This document shows, piece by piece, positions 51,195-59,912 of a stretch of DNA of 64,000 nucleotides. This DNA is from Microbacterium sp. zg-B185 (GTDB lineage Bacteria; Actinomycetota; Actinomycetes; Actinomycetales; Microbacteriaceae), in NCBI RefSeq assembly GCF_030246885.1, contig NZ_CP126739.1, forward strand, positions 2,666,001-2,730,000, given 5' to 3'. Under the pieces are notes generated by a model. The model did no database searches and was not told where the DNA came from. It saw nothing but the letters and a program-made list of their open reading frames with translations. Numbering within the stretch: the first letter of the stretch is position 1; every line of letters begins with the position of its first letter. The position numbers were made by a program, and so were the translations under genes.

Positions 51195-51216
51195 CCGCCC
51201 CGCCCCGCCCCGCCCC
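51195..51216. repeat. Four CCGCC units after the hpaD stop
   Basis: CCGCC is repeated four times, then CC. The minus strand reads GGGGCGGGGCGGGGCGG, a G-quadruplex-like tract. It begins at the base after the hpaD stop codon, in the 131-bp gap before hpaH. That gap also holds a small TCTGG-AGCCC-CCAGA hairpin at about 51245-51259. Confidence 0.6.
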
Positions 51217-51325
51217 AGCCAGCCCGTGTCCCGATTAGACAGCTTCTGGAGCCCCCAGACAGTGAATAGTGGGACATGGGCGGGGGCACCGACTGCCACA
51301 CCCACAGCGCGACGGAGGATGACGG

Positions 51326-52111
51326 ATGCTGGATGACACGACGATCGCGGCGATCGCCGAGGAGCTGGCCGAGGCGGGCCGCACCCGCAGCGTGATCCCG
51401 CGGATCACCGCCCGCTACCCGGACGCGACGATCGAGGACTCCTACGCGATCCAGGGCGTCTGGCGCGACACGAACCTCGCCGCGGGCCGGCGGCTGGTCG
51501 GCCGCAAGATCGGCCTGACCTCGAAGGCGATGCAGCAGGCGACCGGCATCAGCGAGCCCGACTACGGGGTGATGTTCGACGACACGGTGTGGGACAACGG
51601 GGCGACGATCCCGTTCGATGACTTCTCGAACGTGCGGATCGAAGTGGAGCTCGCGTTCGTGCTGCGCGAACCGCTGGAGGGACCGCGCTGCACGCTGATC
51701 GACGTCCTGCGCGCCACCGAGTACGTCACCCCCGCCCTCGAGGTGCTCAATTCGCACATCGAGCTGGAGGGGCGCACCATCGTGGACACGATCTCCGACA
51801 ACGCCGCGTACGGCGGCATGGTCCTCGGCGGCATCCCGATGCGCCCCGATCAGATCGACCTGCGCTGGGTCTCGGCCCTGCTGTACCGCAACGAGACGAT
51901 CGAAGAGACCGGCGTCGCCGCAGGGGTGCTCAACCACCCCGCCACGGGTGTGGCCTGGCTCGCGAACAAGCTCCACCAGCACGGCACCCGCCTGGAGGCC
52001 GGCGAGATCCTCCTCGCCGGATCGTTCACCCGGCCCCTGTGGGTCTCGCGGGGCGACACGGTGCTGTGCGACTACGGACCGATGGGAACCATCACATGCC
52101 GCTTCAGCTAG
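51326..52111 (+). CDS. hpaH: 2-Oxo-hept-4-ene-1,7-dioate hydratase
   Basis: 261 residues, matching the 260-267 of HpaH/MhpD-type hydratases. Visible blocks are RRLVGRKIGLTSKAMQQATG, YGVMFDDTVWDNGATIPFDD, the metal-binding Glu residues of VRIEVELAFVL, and ALEVLNSHIELE. It hydrates 2-oxohept-4-ene-1,7-dioate to the 4-hydroxy acid cleaved by HpaI. SD GGAGGA precedes the ATG. The gene overlaps hpaI by 16 bp. Confidence 0.92.
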   Translation: MLDDTTIAAIAEELAEAGRTRSVIPRITARYPDATIEDSYAIQGVWRDTNLAAGRRLVGRKIGLTSKAMQQATGISEPDYGVMFDDTVWDNGATIPFDDFSNVRIEVELAFVLREPLEGPRCTLIDVLRATEYVTPALEVLNSHIELEGRTIVDTISDNAAYGGMVLGGIPMRPDQIDLRWVSALLYRNETIEETGVAAGVLNHPATGVAWLANKLHQHGTRLEAGEILLAGSFTRPLWVSRGDTVLCDYGPMGTITCRFS

Positions 52112-52899
52112 CCGCCACCTTCCGCGAGCGCCTGGCCGCGGCATCCCGCCCGCTCGCCGGAATGTGGGTCTGCTCCGGATCGCCCCTGGTCGCCGAGATC
52201 TGCGCCGGCGCGGGTCTGGACTGGCTGCTGATCGACATGGAGCACTCCCCCAACGGCCTGGAATCCACGCTCGCCCAGCTGTACGCGGTGTCGGCGTATC
52301 CGTCGACACCGCTGGTCCGGGTGCCCACGAACGATCTCGTCACCATCAAGCAGGTGCTGGATCTAGGCGCGCAGAACATCCTCGTGCCGATGGTGTCCTC
52401 CGCGGCTGAGGCACGGGCCGCCGTCGAGGCGGTGCGCTACCCGCCGCTCGGCTCGCGCGGCGTCGGATCCGCGCTGGCCCGGTCCGCCCGATGGAACCGC
52501 GTGGACGCCTACCTGCAGAACGCCCACGAGCACGTGTCCCTGTTCGTGCAGATCGAGAATTCCGCAGGTGTGGATGCCGCGGCTCAGATCGCCGCGGTGG
52601 AGGGCGTGGACGGTGTCTTCGTGGGACCGTCCGACCTCGCCGCGTCGATGGGCGCGCTCGGCCAGCAGAGCCATCCGGACGTGGAGGCGGCCGTTCTGCG
52701 CACCTTCGAGGTCGTCCGCGGCGCGGGCAAGCCGGTCGGGGTGAACGCGTTCGACCCGATGGTAGCCGACCGCTACCTCTCCGCGGGCGCGTCGTTCGTC
52801 CTGGTCGGTGCCGATGTGTCGCTGCTGGCCCGTGGTTCCGAGGGCCTCGCCGCCCGGTTCATCTCCGACGACGGCACCGGCGAGCGCACGTCGTACTGA
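52096..52899 (+). CDS. hpaI: 4-Hydroxy-2-oxo-heptane-1,7-dioate aldolase
   Basis: 267 residues, class II pyruvate aldolase of the HpcH/HpaI family. The catalytic His is in LIDMEHSPNG, the pyruvate-binding Arg in TPLVRVPTND, and the metal ligands Glu and Asp in LFVQIENSAGV and VFVGPSDLAASMG. It splits the 4-hydroxy-2-oxo diacid into pyruvate and succinate semialdehyde. The latter can go to the SSADH encoded at 12.8 kb. The ATG at 52096 lies inside the end of hpaH and follows GGGAA. It is the last gene of the hpa run, and only 16 bp separate it from the convergent GH130 gene. Confidence 0.93.
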   Translation: MPLQLAATFRERLAAASRPLAGMWVCSGSPLVAEICAGAGLDWLLIDMEHSPNGLESTLAQLYAVSAYPSTPLVRVPTNDLVTIKQVLDLGAQNILVPMVSSAAEARAAVEAVRYPPLGSRGVGSALARSARWNRVDAYLQNAHEHVSLFVQIENSAGVDAAAQIAAVEGVDGVFVGPSDLAASMGALGQQSHPDVEAAVLRTFEVVRGAGKPVGVNAFDPMVADRYLSAGASFVLVGADVSLLARGSEGLAARFISDDGTGERTSY

Positions 52900-52915
52900 C
52901 CTCGGGGGCCGGTCG

Positions 52916-53986
52916 TCAGGTGTGGTCCAGTCGCGCGACGCCGATCTTCGAATCCGCCATGCCGTAGAAGACGTAGCGGACCCCCTCGATCTCCTCGACC
53001 GCGGTCGGGAAGACCACGTTCGGGACGGTGCCGCCGCGTTCGTCGTCGGTTTCGGCGGACAGCAGCGGCTCCGGCGTCCGGGCGATCACGACGGACGGGT
53101 CATCCGCGTCCAGCAGCATCGCCCCGGCCGCGTAGTGCACATTCTGCTGCGGGGCGAACGCGTTCTCGATCCGCCCCGTCACGCCGTGGTGCAGCAGCAG
53201 CCAGCCCTCCGGGACCCGCAGCGGGGGCGGACCTCCCCCGATCTTGGTGGCCTCGAAGTCGAACACGGGTCCGGCCAGGAACCGGTGCTGCCCCCACATG
53301 GTGAGCGCGGCCAGGTCCGCGCGCACTGCCTCGACCGGAACGTAGCTGATCCAGATCGACTGTCGCTCATCGGTCACGCCGGCCGGCACCATCACACCCT
53401 GCCCTGGCCTGGTCTCACCCAGATCCCACATCGGCCGGTGCAGCACCGCGAAGCTGCGCGTCCCGTCCGGCGCGGTCACGGCCTCCGGGAAGAACACGGT
53501 GTCCTTGTTGTGGAACAGGTTCAGATCGATGTCGAGGGCATCGTCGTACGCGAACAGCACCGGGCCCAGCCGACGCCACTCGCGCAGGTCCTCGGAGACG
53601 GCCAGCGCGGTGCGCGGACCCAGCGGTCCGTACGCGACGTAGGTCATCACGTGCAGACGCAGCTCGTCGATCCACGTGACCCGCGGATCCTCGACGCCGG
53701 AATTGCCGACGCCCCGTTCCCAGGAGCGGTCCGGCTCCAGCACGACGCCCTCGCGCTCGACGCCGACCGGCACGCCGCCCTCGGTCACGACGCGCGCGAG
53801 ACCGACCCGCGAGACGTTGCCCGCCGCGACCATGCGCGGCAGAAGGTAGAGCTCCCCGTCCGCACCGCGCCCTGACGCGGGGTTGAGGACCCCCTCCTGC
53901 TCGAGGGGATCGTCCTCCCGCGGGCTCATGATCACGCCGATCCGCGTCAGCCGGTAGGGCACGGTGGGCAGGTCTGCGGTGGTCAT
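52916..53986 (-). CDS. Glycoside hydrolase family 130-type protein
   Basis: 356 residues, a five-bladed beta-propeller of the GH130 type. Its marks are NPASGRGADGELYLLPRMV, then GVEDPRVTWID (active-site Glu-Asp-Pro-Arg), LFHNKDTVFFPE, WLLLHHGVTGR and YYGAAD-like YVFYGMADSKIGVA near the end. GH130 enzymes phosphorolyse or hydrolyse beta-mannosides or related beta-1,2/1,4 linkages. It is the last gene of a LacI-led sugar importer operon, 1 bp after the MalG-type permease, so it acts on the imported oligosaccharide in the cytosol. Phosphorylase or hydrolase cannot be decided by eye. Confidence 0.85.
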   Translation of the reverse strand: MTTADLPTVPYRLTRIGVIMSPREDDPLEQEGVLNPASGRGADGELYLLPRMVAAGNVSRVGLARVVTEGGVPVGVEREGVVLEPDRSWERGVGNSGVEDPRVTWIDELRLHVMTYVAYGPLGPRTALAVSEDLREWRRLGPVLFAYDDALDIDLNLFHNKDTVFFPEAVTAPDGTRSFAVLHRPMWDLGETRPGQGVMVPAGVTDERQSIWISYVPVEAVRADLAALTMWGQHRFLAGPVFDFEATKIGGGPPPLRVPEGWLLLHHGVTGRIENAFAPQQNVHYAAGAMLLDADDPSVVIARTPEPLLSAETDDERGGTVPNVVFPTAVEEIEGVRYVFYGMADSKIGVARLDHT

Positions 53987-53987
53987 G

Positions 53988-54908
53988 TCAGCCCTTCACG
54001 CCCGACCCGATGTCCGAGCTCTGGAATTGACGTTGGAAGATCACGAACAGCACGACCGCGGGGATGGCCAGCACCACAGCGCCGGCCAGGATCGCACCGA
54101 ACGGGTTGGATGCCGAGGCGGCCACCGTGGTGATGTAGTTCGCCAGCGATACGGCCAACGGTTGCAGCGACGGGTCCTTCGTGATCAGGAACGGCCAGAG
54201 GAACTCGTTCCACGGCCCGATGAACGTGAGCAGCACCACGGTCAGCAGCGCCGGTCGCACCAGTGGCAGGGCGACGCTCCACAGCACGCGCATCTCGCTC
54301 GCCCCGTCGATGCGGGCAGCATCGAACAGCGCGCGCGGCACCTGCATGAAGTACTGCCGGAAGATCAGCACCGCCGCGGAGTTGATGGCGAACGGCAGGA
54401 TCATGCCCAGGTGCGTGTCGGCCAGTCCGTAATCCCGAGCGATCAGCACGTAGAGCGGGATCATCAGCAGCTGGAAGGGGACGATCTGGACCAGCAGCGC
54501 TATCGAGAAGGTCACCCCGCGGCCGCGCCAGTGCAGCACGGAGAGGGCATAGCCGACCAGGACCCCGAACACGACCGTGCACAGGATCACTCCGCCGGTG
54601 AAGATGCCGGAGTTGACCAGGCCGGACAGCAGACTGATGCGCTCGTTGATCTCGACGTAGTTCTGCAGTGTGATGTTCGCCGGATTCGGGAAGGCGCCCG
54701 CCGGAGTCGGGTCGGGCTTGGTCTGCAGCGAGCCGATGATCATGTAGTAGAAGGGGAACAGGAACAGCAGCGCCCCGAGGGCCAGCACGACCCAGCGTGC
54801 GATCGCCCCGCCGCGACCGGGATGACCGCCGCGGCTCGGCGCGACGTGGGCTCCCGGATCTGCGCGTGTGCCCTTGGTGCGCGCGTCTGCGCGTGTGCCG
54901 GTGGTCAT
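53988..54908 (-). CDS. Carbohydrate ABC transporter permease (MalG type)
   Basis: 306 residues with six membrane helices. The EAA loop that docks the ATPase is visible as DAARIDGASEMRVLWSVALP, followed by RPALLTVVLLTFIGPWNEFLWP, a hallmark of MalG/CUT1 permeases. About 40 charged N-terminal residues include a repeat of ADARTKGTRAD. Its ATG overlaps the stop of the MalF-type gene. The operon encodes no ATPase, so a shared MsiK-type ATPase elsewhere should power it (family knowledge for actinobacterial CUT1 systems). Confidence 0.92.
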   Translation of the reverse strand: MTTGTRADARTKGTRADPGAHVAPSRGGHPGRGGAIARWVVLALGALLFLFPFYYMIIGSLQTKPDPTPAGAFPNPANITLQNYVEINERISLLSGLVNSGIFTGGVILCTVVFGVLVGYALSVLHWRGRGVTFSIALLVQIVPFQLLMIPLYVLIARDYGLADTHLGMILPFAINSAAVLIFRQYFMQVPRALFDAARIDGASEMRVLWSVALPLVRPALLTVVLLTFIGPWNEFLWPFLITKDPSLQPLAVSLANYITTVAASASNPFGAILAGAVVLAIPAVVLFVIFQRQFQSSDIGSGVKG

Positions 54909-55861
54909 GACTCCTCATCTCCGACGAGCTTGCGCTCGATCAGGGCCAGGGCGAGCACCAGCACGACGAGGATCACGCCGATGGCGGCCGCCACATCCGG
55001 ATTGCCCTGCTCCAGACCCTTCTGGTACATCAGCAGCACCGGGGACGTGGATGCGCCGTTCGGTCCGCCGCCGTTGGTGAGCAGGTACGGCTCGGTGAAC
55101 AGGTTGGCGCCGGTGATCGTCGCCAGCAGCAGCACCAGCAGCGTCGCCGACCGGACCCCCGGCACTGTGACGGAGAAGAACGTGCGCACCGCTCCCGCAC
55201 CGTCAGTGGCGGCCGACTCGTACAGCTCCTTCGGCACCGCCTGGAGGGCCGCCAGGTACAGCAGGATGAAGAATCCCAGCTGCTTCCAGGTGACGAAGAA
55301 GGCGATGGTCGGCATGGCCAGGAACGGGTTGATCAGCCAGGACGGATCAGGAGCCAGCGGCCCGAGCACCTGGTTGACCAGCCCGCCGCCGCTGAACATG
55401 AACAGCCACACCCCGACGACCGCGACGGATGCCGTCACATAGGGCACGTAGAAGCTGACGCGCAGGAACAGGCGCGCACGCACCACCCGGTTCAGCGCGG
55501 TGGCCAGCAGCAGCGAGAGCACGACGGTCAGCGGCACGTTGATGATCAGGAAGACCCCGACGTTCAGGAAGGAGCGCCACACGGCCGGATCGGTGGCCAC
55601 GGCGATGAAGTTGTCGAAGCCGACGAACTCGCGTTCGACATCGGCGCCCGGCGCAGCGAAGAAATAGTCGTGGAACGACATCCATACCGCGAAGATCAGC
55701 GGGAAGGCGAAGACGACGCCGATGAAGACCAGGTAGGGAGCGCTGAGCAGGATCCCGAGCGGATTCTGGCCGAGGATGCGGCGCCGGCGCCGGGCCGAAC
55801 GCGCATGCTGCGCGCCGGACCCGGCCGACTCCGTCTTCGGCTCCGCGACGGCGGAGGACAT
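54905..55861 (-). CDS. Carbohydrate ABC transporter permease (MalF type)
   Basis: 318 residues, six membrane helices: GILLSAPYLVFIGVVFAFPL is helix 1. The EAA loop is ELYESAATDGAGAVRTFFSV, followed by TVPGVRSATLLVLLLATITG, and the protein closes with DVAAAIGVILVVLVLALALI. The start at 55861 lies 19 bp after the solute-binding protein stop; longer open frames overlap that gene and are discounted. It pairs with the MalG-type permease to form the channel. Confidence 0.9.
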   Translation of the reverse strand: MSSAVAEPKTESAGSGAQHARSARRRRRILGQNPLGILLSAPYLVFIGVVFAFPLIFAVWMSFHDYFFAAPGADVEREFVGFDNFIAVATDPAVWRSFLNVGVFLIINVPLTVVLSLLLATALNRVVRARLFLRVSFYVPYVTASVAVVGVWLFMFSGGGLVNQVLGPLAPDPSWLINPFLAMPTIAFFVTWKQLGFFILLYLAALQAVPKELYESAATDGAGAVRTFFSVTVPGVRSATLLVLLLATITGANLFTEPYLLTNGGGPNGASTSPVLLMYQKGLEQGNPDVAAAIGVILVVLVLALALIERKLVGDEES

Positions 55862-55880
55862 GATCGAGCCCGTCCGACCG

Positions 55881-57167
55881 TCAGCCCTGGGCGACCAGGG
55901 CGTCGACCTCGGCCGCCGTGTCGGTGAGGAACGACGGGATCTCTCCCTCACCGAAGATGACCGCCTGGGAGTACGCGTCCCGGAAGGTCTGCCACACCTC
56001 GATCGAGTTGGCGACGTTCGGCACCTCGACGACGCGGCCGGCCTGGTCGCCGAACACCTCGTAGGCGGGGTTGGCGGCGAAGAAGTCGGGATAGGCGCCG
56101 GTGAGGTCCTCACGAAGCGGCATCTGACCGGTCAGCTCGAGGAGCTGTCCATCCTGTTCCTCGCTCGTGGCGAACTTGAGCACGTCCCACGCGGTGCCCT
56201 TGGCCTCGCAGGCCGAGAACAGGCCGACGTTCTTGGCATCGCTGAACGTGTAGGTCTCCTCGGCCGGCGTTCCGGAGGACGTCGGCACGGGCACGGTTCC
56301 CCAGTCGACGTCGTCGCCGAAGTAGTCGATCGCCCAGGGACCGGCGATCGTCATGGCGGAGTTGCCGGCGACGAACGAGTCGCCGTTGAACTCCTCCTGC
56401 CCGGCGAGCCCTTCCTCGTACATGGTCGCCCAGAATTCCGAAACGGCCTGGCCGGCGTCGGAGTCGAAGGTCGCTTCGCCGTCCTCGACCAGAAGCGCTC
56501 CCCCCGTCTCCGCCCCGTACAGGGGGTAGAAGTCGAACCAGGACTGGAAGAACTGGCTCGCCGGTGAGGGGTAGATCGCGTACGGAGCCGCCCCGGACGC
56601 GGTCAGCGTGCGCGCGGCGTCGAGGAACTCGTCGTACGTGGCCAGGGCAGGCGCCTCGGGGTCCAGACCCGCCGCGGTGAACATGGCCTTGTTGTAGAAG
56701 ATCACGACCGGGTTCGACTTCCACGGCATCTGATAGAACTCGCCGTCCGCGGAGGCGTACTGCGCCGCGTTGTCGCCGCTGCGCGCGTTGATGTAGTCGT
56801 CGCCGTCCTCGAAGCTGGACAGCGATACCAGCCCGCCGGCCTTCTCGAACTGGGGGACGGCGGCCGGCGAGGTGTTGAAGATCAGGCAGGGCGCGTTCCC
56901 GGCCGTGATCGCGGCACTGATGACGGCCTCGCTGCTGTCGCCCGCCGGAATCTCCTGCGCCTTGATCTGCTCATCCGGGTGCTCGGCGTTCCACGCCTCG
57001 ACCATCTGCTTGCCCCACTGGATCTCGGCTTCGTTGTTCGAGTACCAGATGGTGATGTCGCCCCGGGCGTCCAGGGCGTCGCCGCCTCCCCCGCCGCCAC
57101 CGCCGCACGCGGTGAGGGTGAGAGCCCCGGCGGCGGCGAATGCCGCGATCGTCATGCTTCTTCGCAT
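55881..57167 (-). CDS. Sugar ABC transporter solute-binding lipoprotein
   Basis: 428 residues, family 1 extracellular binding protein. The signal peptide RRSMTIAAFAAAGALTLTAC ends in a lipobox with Cys at about 21, then eight consecutive Gly. The mature part opens with DITIWYSNNEAEIQWGKQMV and has WPFLITKD-unrelated but typical FVAGNSAMTIAGPWAIDYFG (sugar-site loop). It captures an oligosaccharide outside the cell for the MalF/MalG-type permeases. The ATG at 57167 follows AAAGGAAG. It is 52 bp downstream of the LacI gene, across an 8-bp-arm inverted repeat. Confidence 0.9.
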   Translation of the reverse strand: MRRSMTIAAFAAAGALTLTACGGGGGGGGDALDARGDITIWYSNNEAEIQWGKQMVEAWNAEHPDEQIKAQEIPAGDSSEAVISAAITAGNAPCLIFNTSPAAVPQFEKAGGLVSLSSFEDGDDYINARSGDNAAQYASADGEFYQMPWKSNPVVIFYNKAMFTAAGLDPEAPALATYDEFLDAARTLTASGAAPYAIYPSPASQFFQSWFDFYPLYGAETGGALLVEDGEATFDSDAGQAVSEFWATMYEEGLAGQEEFNGDSFVAGNSAMTIAGPWAIDYFGDDVDWGTVPVPTSSGTPAEETYTFSDAKNVGLFSACEAKGTAWDVLKFATSEEQDGQLLELTGQMPLREDLTGAYPDFFAANPAYEVFGDQAGRVVEVPNVANSIEVWQTFRDAYSQAVIFGEGEIPSFLTDTAAEVDALVAQG

Positions 57168-57186
57168 CGTTCTTCCTTTCCATCCA

Positions 57187-57206
57187 GACGCGACGTCCGT
57201 CGCGTC
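57187..57206. promoter_or_regulatory. Inverted repeat between lacI-type and binding-protein genes
   Basis: GACGCGAC-GTCC-GTCGCGTC: perfect 8-bp arms around 4 nt, in the 52-bp gap between the LacI gene and the binding-protein gene. As RNA it is a stable hairpin 20 nt upstream of the start. It could raise binding-protein mRNA relative to lacI mRNA by protecting the 5' end, or act as a weak attenuator. Confidence 0.5.
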
Positions 57207-57219
57207 CTGAGCCGCCCGG

Positions 57220-58281
57220 TCACCTGGGCATGTCGCGCGGTGGTGCGGGTGCCGCACCGGTGGACTCGCGCACGACGAGACGCGCGGGGGCGAGTTCGGA
57301 GTCGTCGATCGCGTCGCCGGCGATCGCGGCCAGGAGCGTGCGCGCCGCGGCCGCCCCCCACTCGACGGCGTCCGTCGCGACAGAGGTGAGCGAGGGGTAC
57401 ACGTGCCGGGCGAGCTCGCTGTCGTCGAAGCCGGCGATGGACAGGTCGCCCGGGACGGACAGGCCCGCGCGCTGCGCGACGGCGATCCCCGCCATTGCCA
57501 TCACGTCGTTCGAATAGCAGATCGCGGTGGGGCGGCGCGCGGCGTCCGCGAGCAGAGCACGGGTGGCCTCACCCCCCTGCCGCGCACTGAAGTCGGTGTC
57601 CACGACCCGGTGCGCCACGCCACGGTCCTCGCAGGCGCGCTCGAATGCCGTGCGCCTGCGGCGCGCGTGCAGCATCTCGGGGGAGCCGGCAACGTGCGCG
57701 ATCGACCGGTGGCCGAGCTCGACGAGGTGCGCCACGGTGGCGATCACCCCGTCGATGTCGTCCACCGACACGGCGGGGAACGGCGATGGGACATCGGGAT
57801 GCCCCAGCGTGACAGCCGCCAGTCCCAGGGACTGCACGAGCTCCAGCCGTTCGTCGCCACCGCGCAGGTCGGCGAGGAAGACGCCGTCGACGCGCCGTTC
57901 GGATGCGAGCTTGCGGTAGGTGTCCGCTTCGCGACGGGTCGAGGGCACCGACGCCAGGACCAGTGCCTGCCCCGCCGTCGAGAGCTCGCGCTCCACGCCC
58001 GCGATGAAGGCGGGGAAGAAGGGATCCCCCGCGACGATGGCGGTGTCGCGCTGCAGGACGAGTCCGAGGGCGAACGAGCGGTTTGTGCTCAGGGAGCGCG
58101 CGCGCAGATCGGGCGCCCAGCCCAGCTCCGCGGCGATCGCGAGGATCCGCTCACGCGTGGCGACGTTCACCCCCGGGCGATCGTTGAGGGCGAACGAGAC
58201 GAGCCCCTTGCTGACGCCCGCGCGCTGCGCGACGTCGGCGATGGTCGGGCGTCGTGCCCGGTCCCCCTGCGATTCACCCAT
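57220..58281 (-). CDS. LacI family transcriptional regulator
   Basis: 353 residues. The LacI headpiece is complete: PTIADVAQRAGVSKGLVSFA, then LNDRPGVNVATRERI. The periplasmic-binding-protein-like effector domain follows, with AICYSNDVMAMAGIAVAQRA and LSIAGFDDSELARHVYPSLT near the end. It is first in the minus-strand operon with the sugar importer and GH130 genes. A perfect CTAAACCGGTTTAG palindrome with a central CpG, the LacI-type operator shape, lies 24 bp upstream of its start. It should repress its own operon until the sugar ligand appears. Confidence 0.92.
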   Translation of the reverse strand: MGESQGDRARRPTIADVAQRAGVSKGLVSFALNDRPGVNVATRERILAIAAELGWAPDLRARSLSTNRSFALGLVLQRDTAIVAGDPFFPAFIAGVERELSTAGQALVLASVPSTRREADTYRKLASERRVDGVFLADLRGGDERLELVQSLGLAAVTLGHPDVPSPFPAVSVDDIDGVIATVAHLVELGHRSIAHVAGSPEMLHARRRRTAFERACEDRGVAHRVVDTDFSARQGGEATRALLADAARRPTAICYSNDVMAMAGIAVAQRAGLSVPGDLSIAGFDDSELARHVYPSLTSVATDAVEWGAAAARTLLAAIAGDAIDDSELAPARLVVRESTGAAPAPPRDMPR

Positions 58282-58304
58282 GCGGCTACGCTGCCTTCGA
58301 TGAT

Positions 58305-58331
58305 CTAAACCGGTTTAGTTGATCGGTTTAG
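58305..58331. promoter_or_regulatory. LacI-type operator and adjacent half-site
   Basis: CTAAACCGGTTTAG (58305-58318) is a perfect 14-bp palindrome with the central CG dinucleotide typical of LacI family sites. A second TCGGTTTAG half-site follows at 58323-58331. The pair lies between the divergent LacI operon (start 58281) and the transglutaminase-like gene (start 58418). Confidence 0.82.
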
Positions 58332-58417
58332 AGAGCAAAGTACCGCATCCTCCCCGGAATGTCGACAGGCACTGCCCGCGTAACCCAGGCGACACGCGGA
58401 CATGGCACTCTGGACCG

Positions 58418-59215
58418 ATGAAGAGAGACGTCGTCAGCCGCATCGAACTGGACGTGACCGAGCCGGCCGAGCTGGTCTTCTCGATGGCCGTGAGCGGACA
58501 CCACACCCCCGTCACCGAGCACATCGCGTTCAGCGTCGACGGCGTCCCGCTGACGTACGAGTCCCTCCCGGATGCGCACGGCACCCGCCTGCACAGGGTG
58601 AACAGCCCCGTCGGCCGCCTGGTGGCCTCGTACGACGCCTCCATCCAGGGTGACGCGTCCTCGACGGTGGCGAGCCCGACCGACCTGATCACCTATCGCC
58701 GACCCAGCCGGTACGCCGAATCGGACACCCTGGGGCCCACCGCGTACGCCGAGTTCGGCGGCATCACCGATCCGGCCGAGCTGCTCTCGTCCGTCTCGTC
58801 CTGGGTGGGCACGCACCTGGTCTACGTGACCGGTTCGAGTCTGCCCACCGATGGGGCGACGCAGACGCTGCTGGCGCGGCAGGGGGTGTGCCGGGACTAC
58901 GCCCACCTCACCGTGGCCCTGCTGCGCGCCCTGAACGTGCCCGCGCGCGTGGTGTCGGTGTACGCGCCCGGACTGTTCCCCATGGACTTCCACGCGGTGG
59001 CCGAAGCGTGGGTCAACGACGGCTGGCACGTGGTGGATGCGACCACGCTCGCACCGCGCTCGACTCTGGTGCGCATCGCCACCGGCCGTGACGCCGCGGA
59101 CTCTGCGTTCCTGACCGTCGTGTCCGGGCGAGCCGACCTGGTGGACCTGGAGGTGATGGCGATCGTGGACGAGCTGCCCAACGACGACCTCACCCAGCTC
59201 GTCCGCATGCGCTGA
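58418..59215 (+). CDS. Transglutaminase-like cysteine protease family protein
   Basis: 265 residues. An N-terminal beta-rich domain (about 1-120) precedes the transglutaminase core with the full catalytic set: Cys in RQGVCRDYAHL, His in DFHAVAEAWVNDGW, and Asp in HVVDATTLAPR. There is no signal peptide, so it is cytosolic. Related actinobacterial proteins are of unknown substrate; peptidase or amidase activity is the general expectation. The ATG at 58418 starts a frame beginning MKRDVVSRIELDVTE. It is a lone gene, divergent from the LacI operon. Confidence 0.82.
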   Translation: MKRDVVSRIELDVTEPAELVFSMAVSGHHTPVTEHIAFSVDGVPLTYESLPDAHGTRLHRVNSPVGRLVASYDASIQGDASSTVASPTDLITYRRPSRYAESDTLGPTAYAEFGGITDPAELLSSVSSWVGTHLVYVTGSSLPTDGATQTLLARQGVCRDYAHLTVALLRALNVPARVVSVYAPGLFPMDFHAVAEAWVNDGWHVVDATTLAPRSTLVRIATGRDAADSAFLTVVSGRADLVDLEVMAIVDELPNDDLTQLVRMR

Positions 59216-59261
59216 GGCGCCGCGGTGGCGCGCCTCGGTGGCGCGTGGCAACGTATCAGGC

Positions 59262-59813
59262 ATGAAGAAATGGGTCGTGCGCTTCCTCTCCCTCCTGGTG
59301 TTCAACGTGGTCGTCCTGCTCGTGATCGGCTGGCTCACCCCGGCGCGCGTGGGCTGGTCCGCCCTGTGGGCCGGCGTCATCCTCACGGCGCTGACCATCT
59401 GGGTCAAACCGCTGATCCATCGGGCGTTCCGGGGCATGGTCGCAAGGTCCGCGGGTCGGCGCACGCGCGTGGGCGAGAAGCTCGTGCAGGGCGCAGTGGT
59501 CTTCGTCGTGGCGCTCATCGTGTGGATCCTCACCGTCGTGCTCTCCGCAGTGAGCGTCGGCGGATGGCTGTGGGGGTACATCCTGCCGCCGGTGATCCTC
59601 CTGGTCGGCTGGGCGATCTACGACACCATCGATGACCGGGTGGAAAGATCCGCCGGTGCGCTCTACGACCGGGCCACCGGAGGGCGGGACGCCGGCATCC
59701 CCCCGTCCTCCGCCGCGATCCCGTCGCGCGACAACGCCGCGGCCCGACGCGAGCTGCAGGACGGATTGACCGAGGAGCAGCGCCGGATGCTGGACGAACT
59801 GGGCACGGACTGA
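59262..59813 (+). CDS. Small integral membrane protein of unknown function
   Basis: 183 residues. Four hydrophobic segments are visible: RFLSLLVFNVVVLLVIGWL, WSALWAGVILTALTIWV, LVQGAVVFVVALIVWILTVV and WLWGYILPPVILLVGWAIYD. A hydrophilic C-terminal tail of about 60 residues ends in LTEEQRRMLDELGTD, probably helical. I do not recognise a family with a known role. It follows the transglutaminase-like gene by 46 bp and has only a weak SD before the ATG. Confidence 0.75.
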   Translation: MKKWVVRFLSLLVFNVVVLLVIGWLTPARVGWSALWAGVILTALTIWVKPLIHRAFRGMVARSAGRRTRVGEKLVQGAVVFVVALIVWILTVVLSAVSVGGWLWGYILPPVILLVGWAIYDTIDDRVERSAGALYDRATGGRDAGIPPSSAAIPSRDNAAARRELQDGLTEEQRRMLDELGTD

Positions 59814-59854
59814 TCGGCGCTGTCGATCGCGGCTCCCCTGGATCGTCATAGGGG

Positions 59855-59880
59855 TGTCACGGCCGATCGGATGGTCGATA
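59855..59880 (+). promoter_or_regulatory. Possible ECF-type promoter upstream of the YciI/sigma pair
   Basis: TGTCAC (59855-59860), a 15-bp spacer and CGATA (59876-59880) lie 33 bp upstream of the YciI start. The shape resembles an ECF promoter and is in the place expected for autoregulation by the sigma factor encoded downstream. This is a weak call. Confidence 0.3.
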
Positions 59881-59912
59881 CATGACAGCCCGATAGAGGA
59901 AGGACCGAACGC

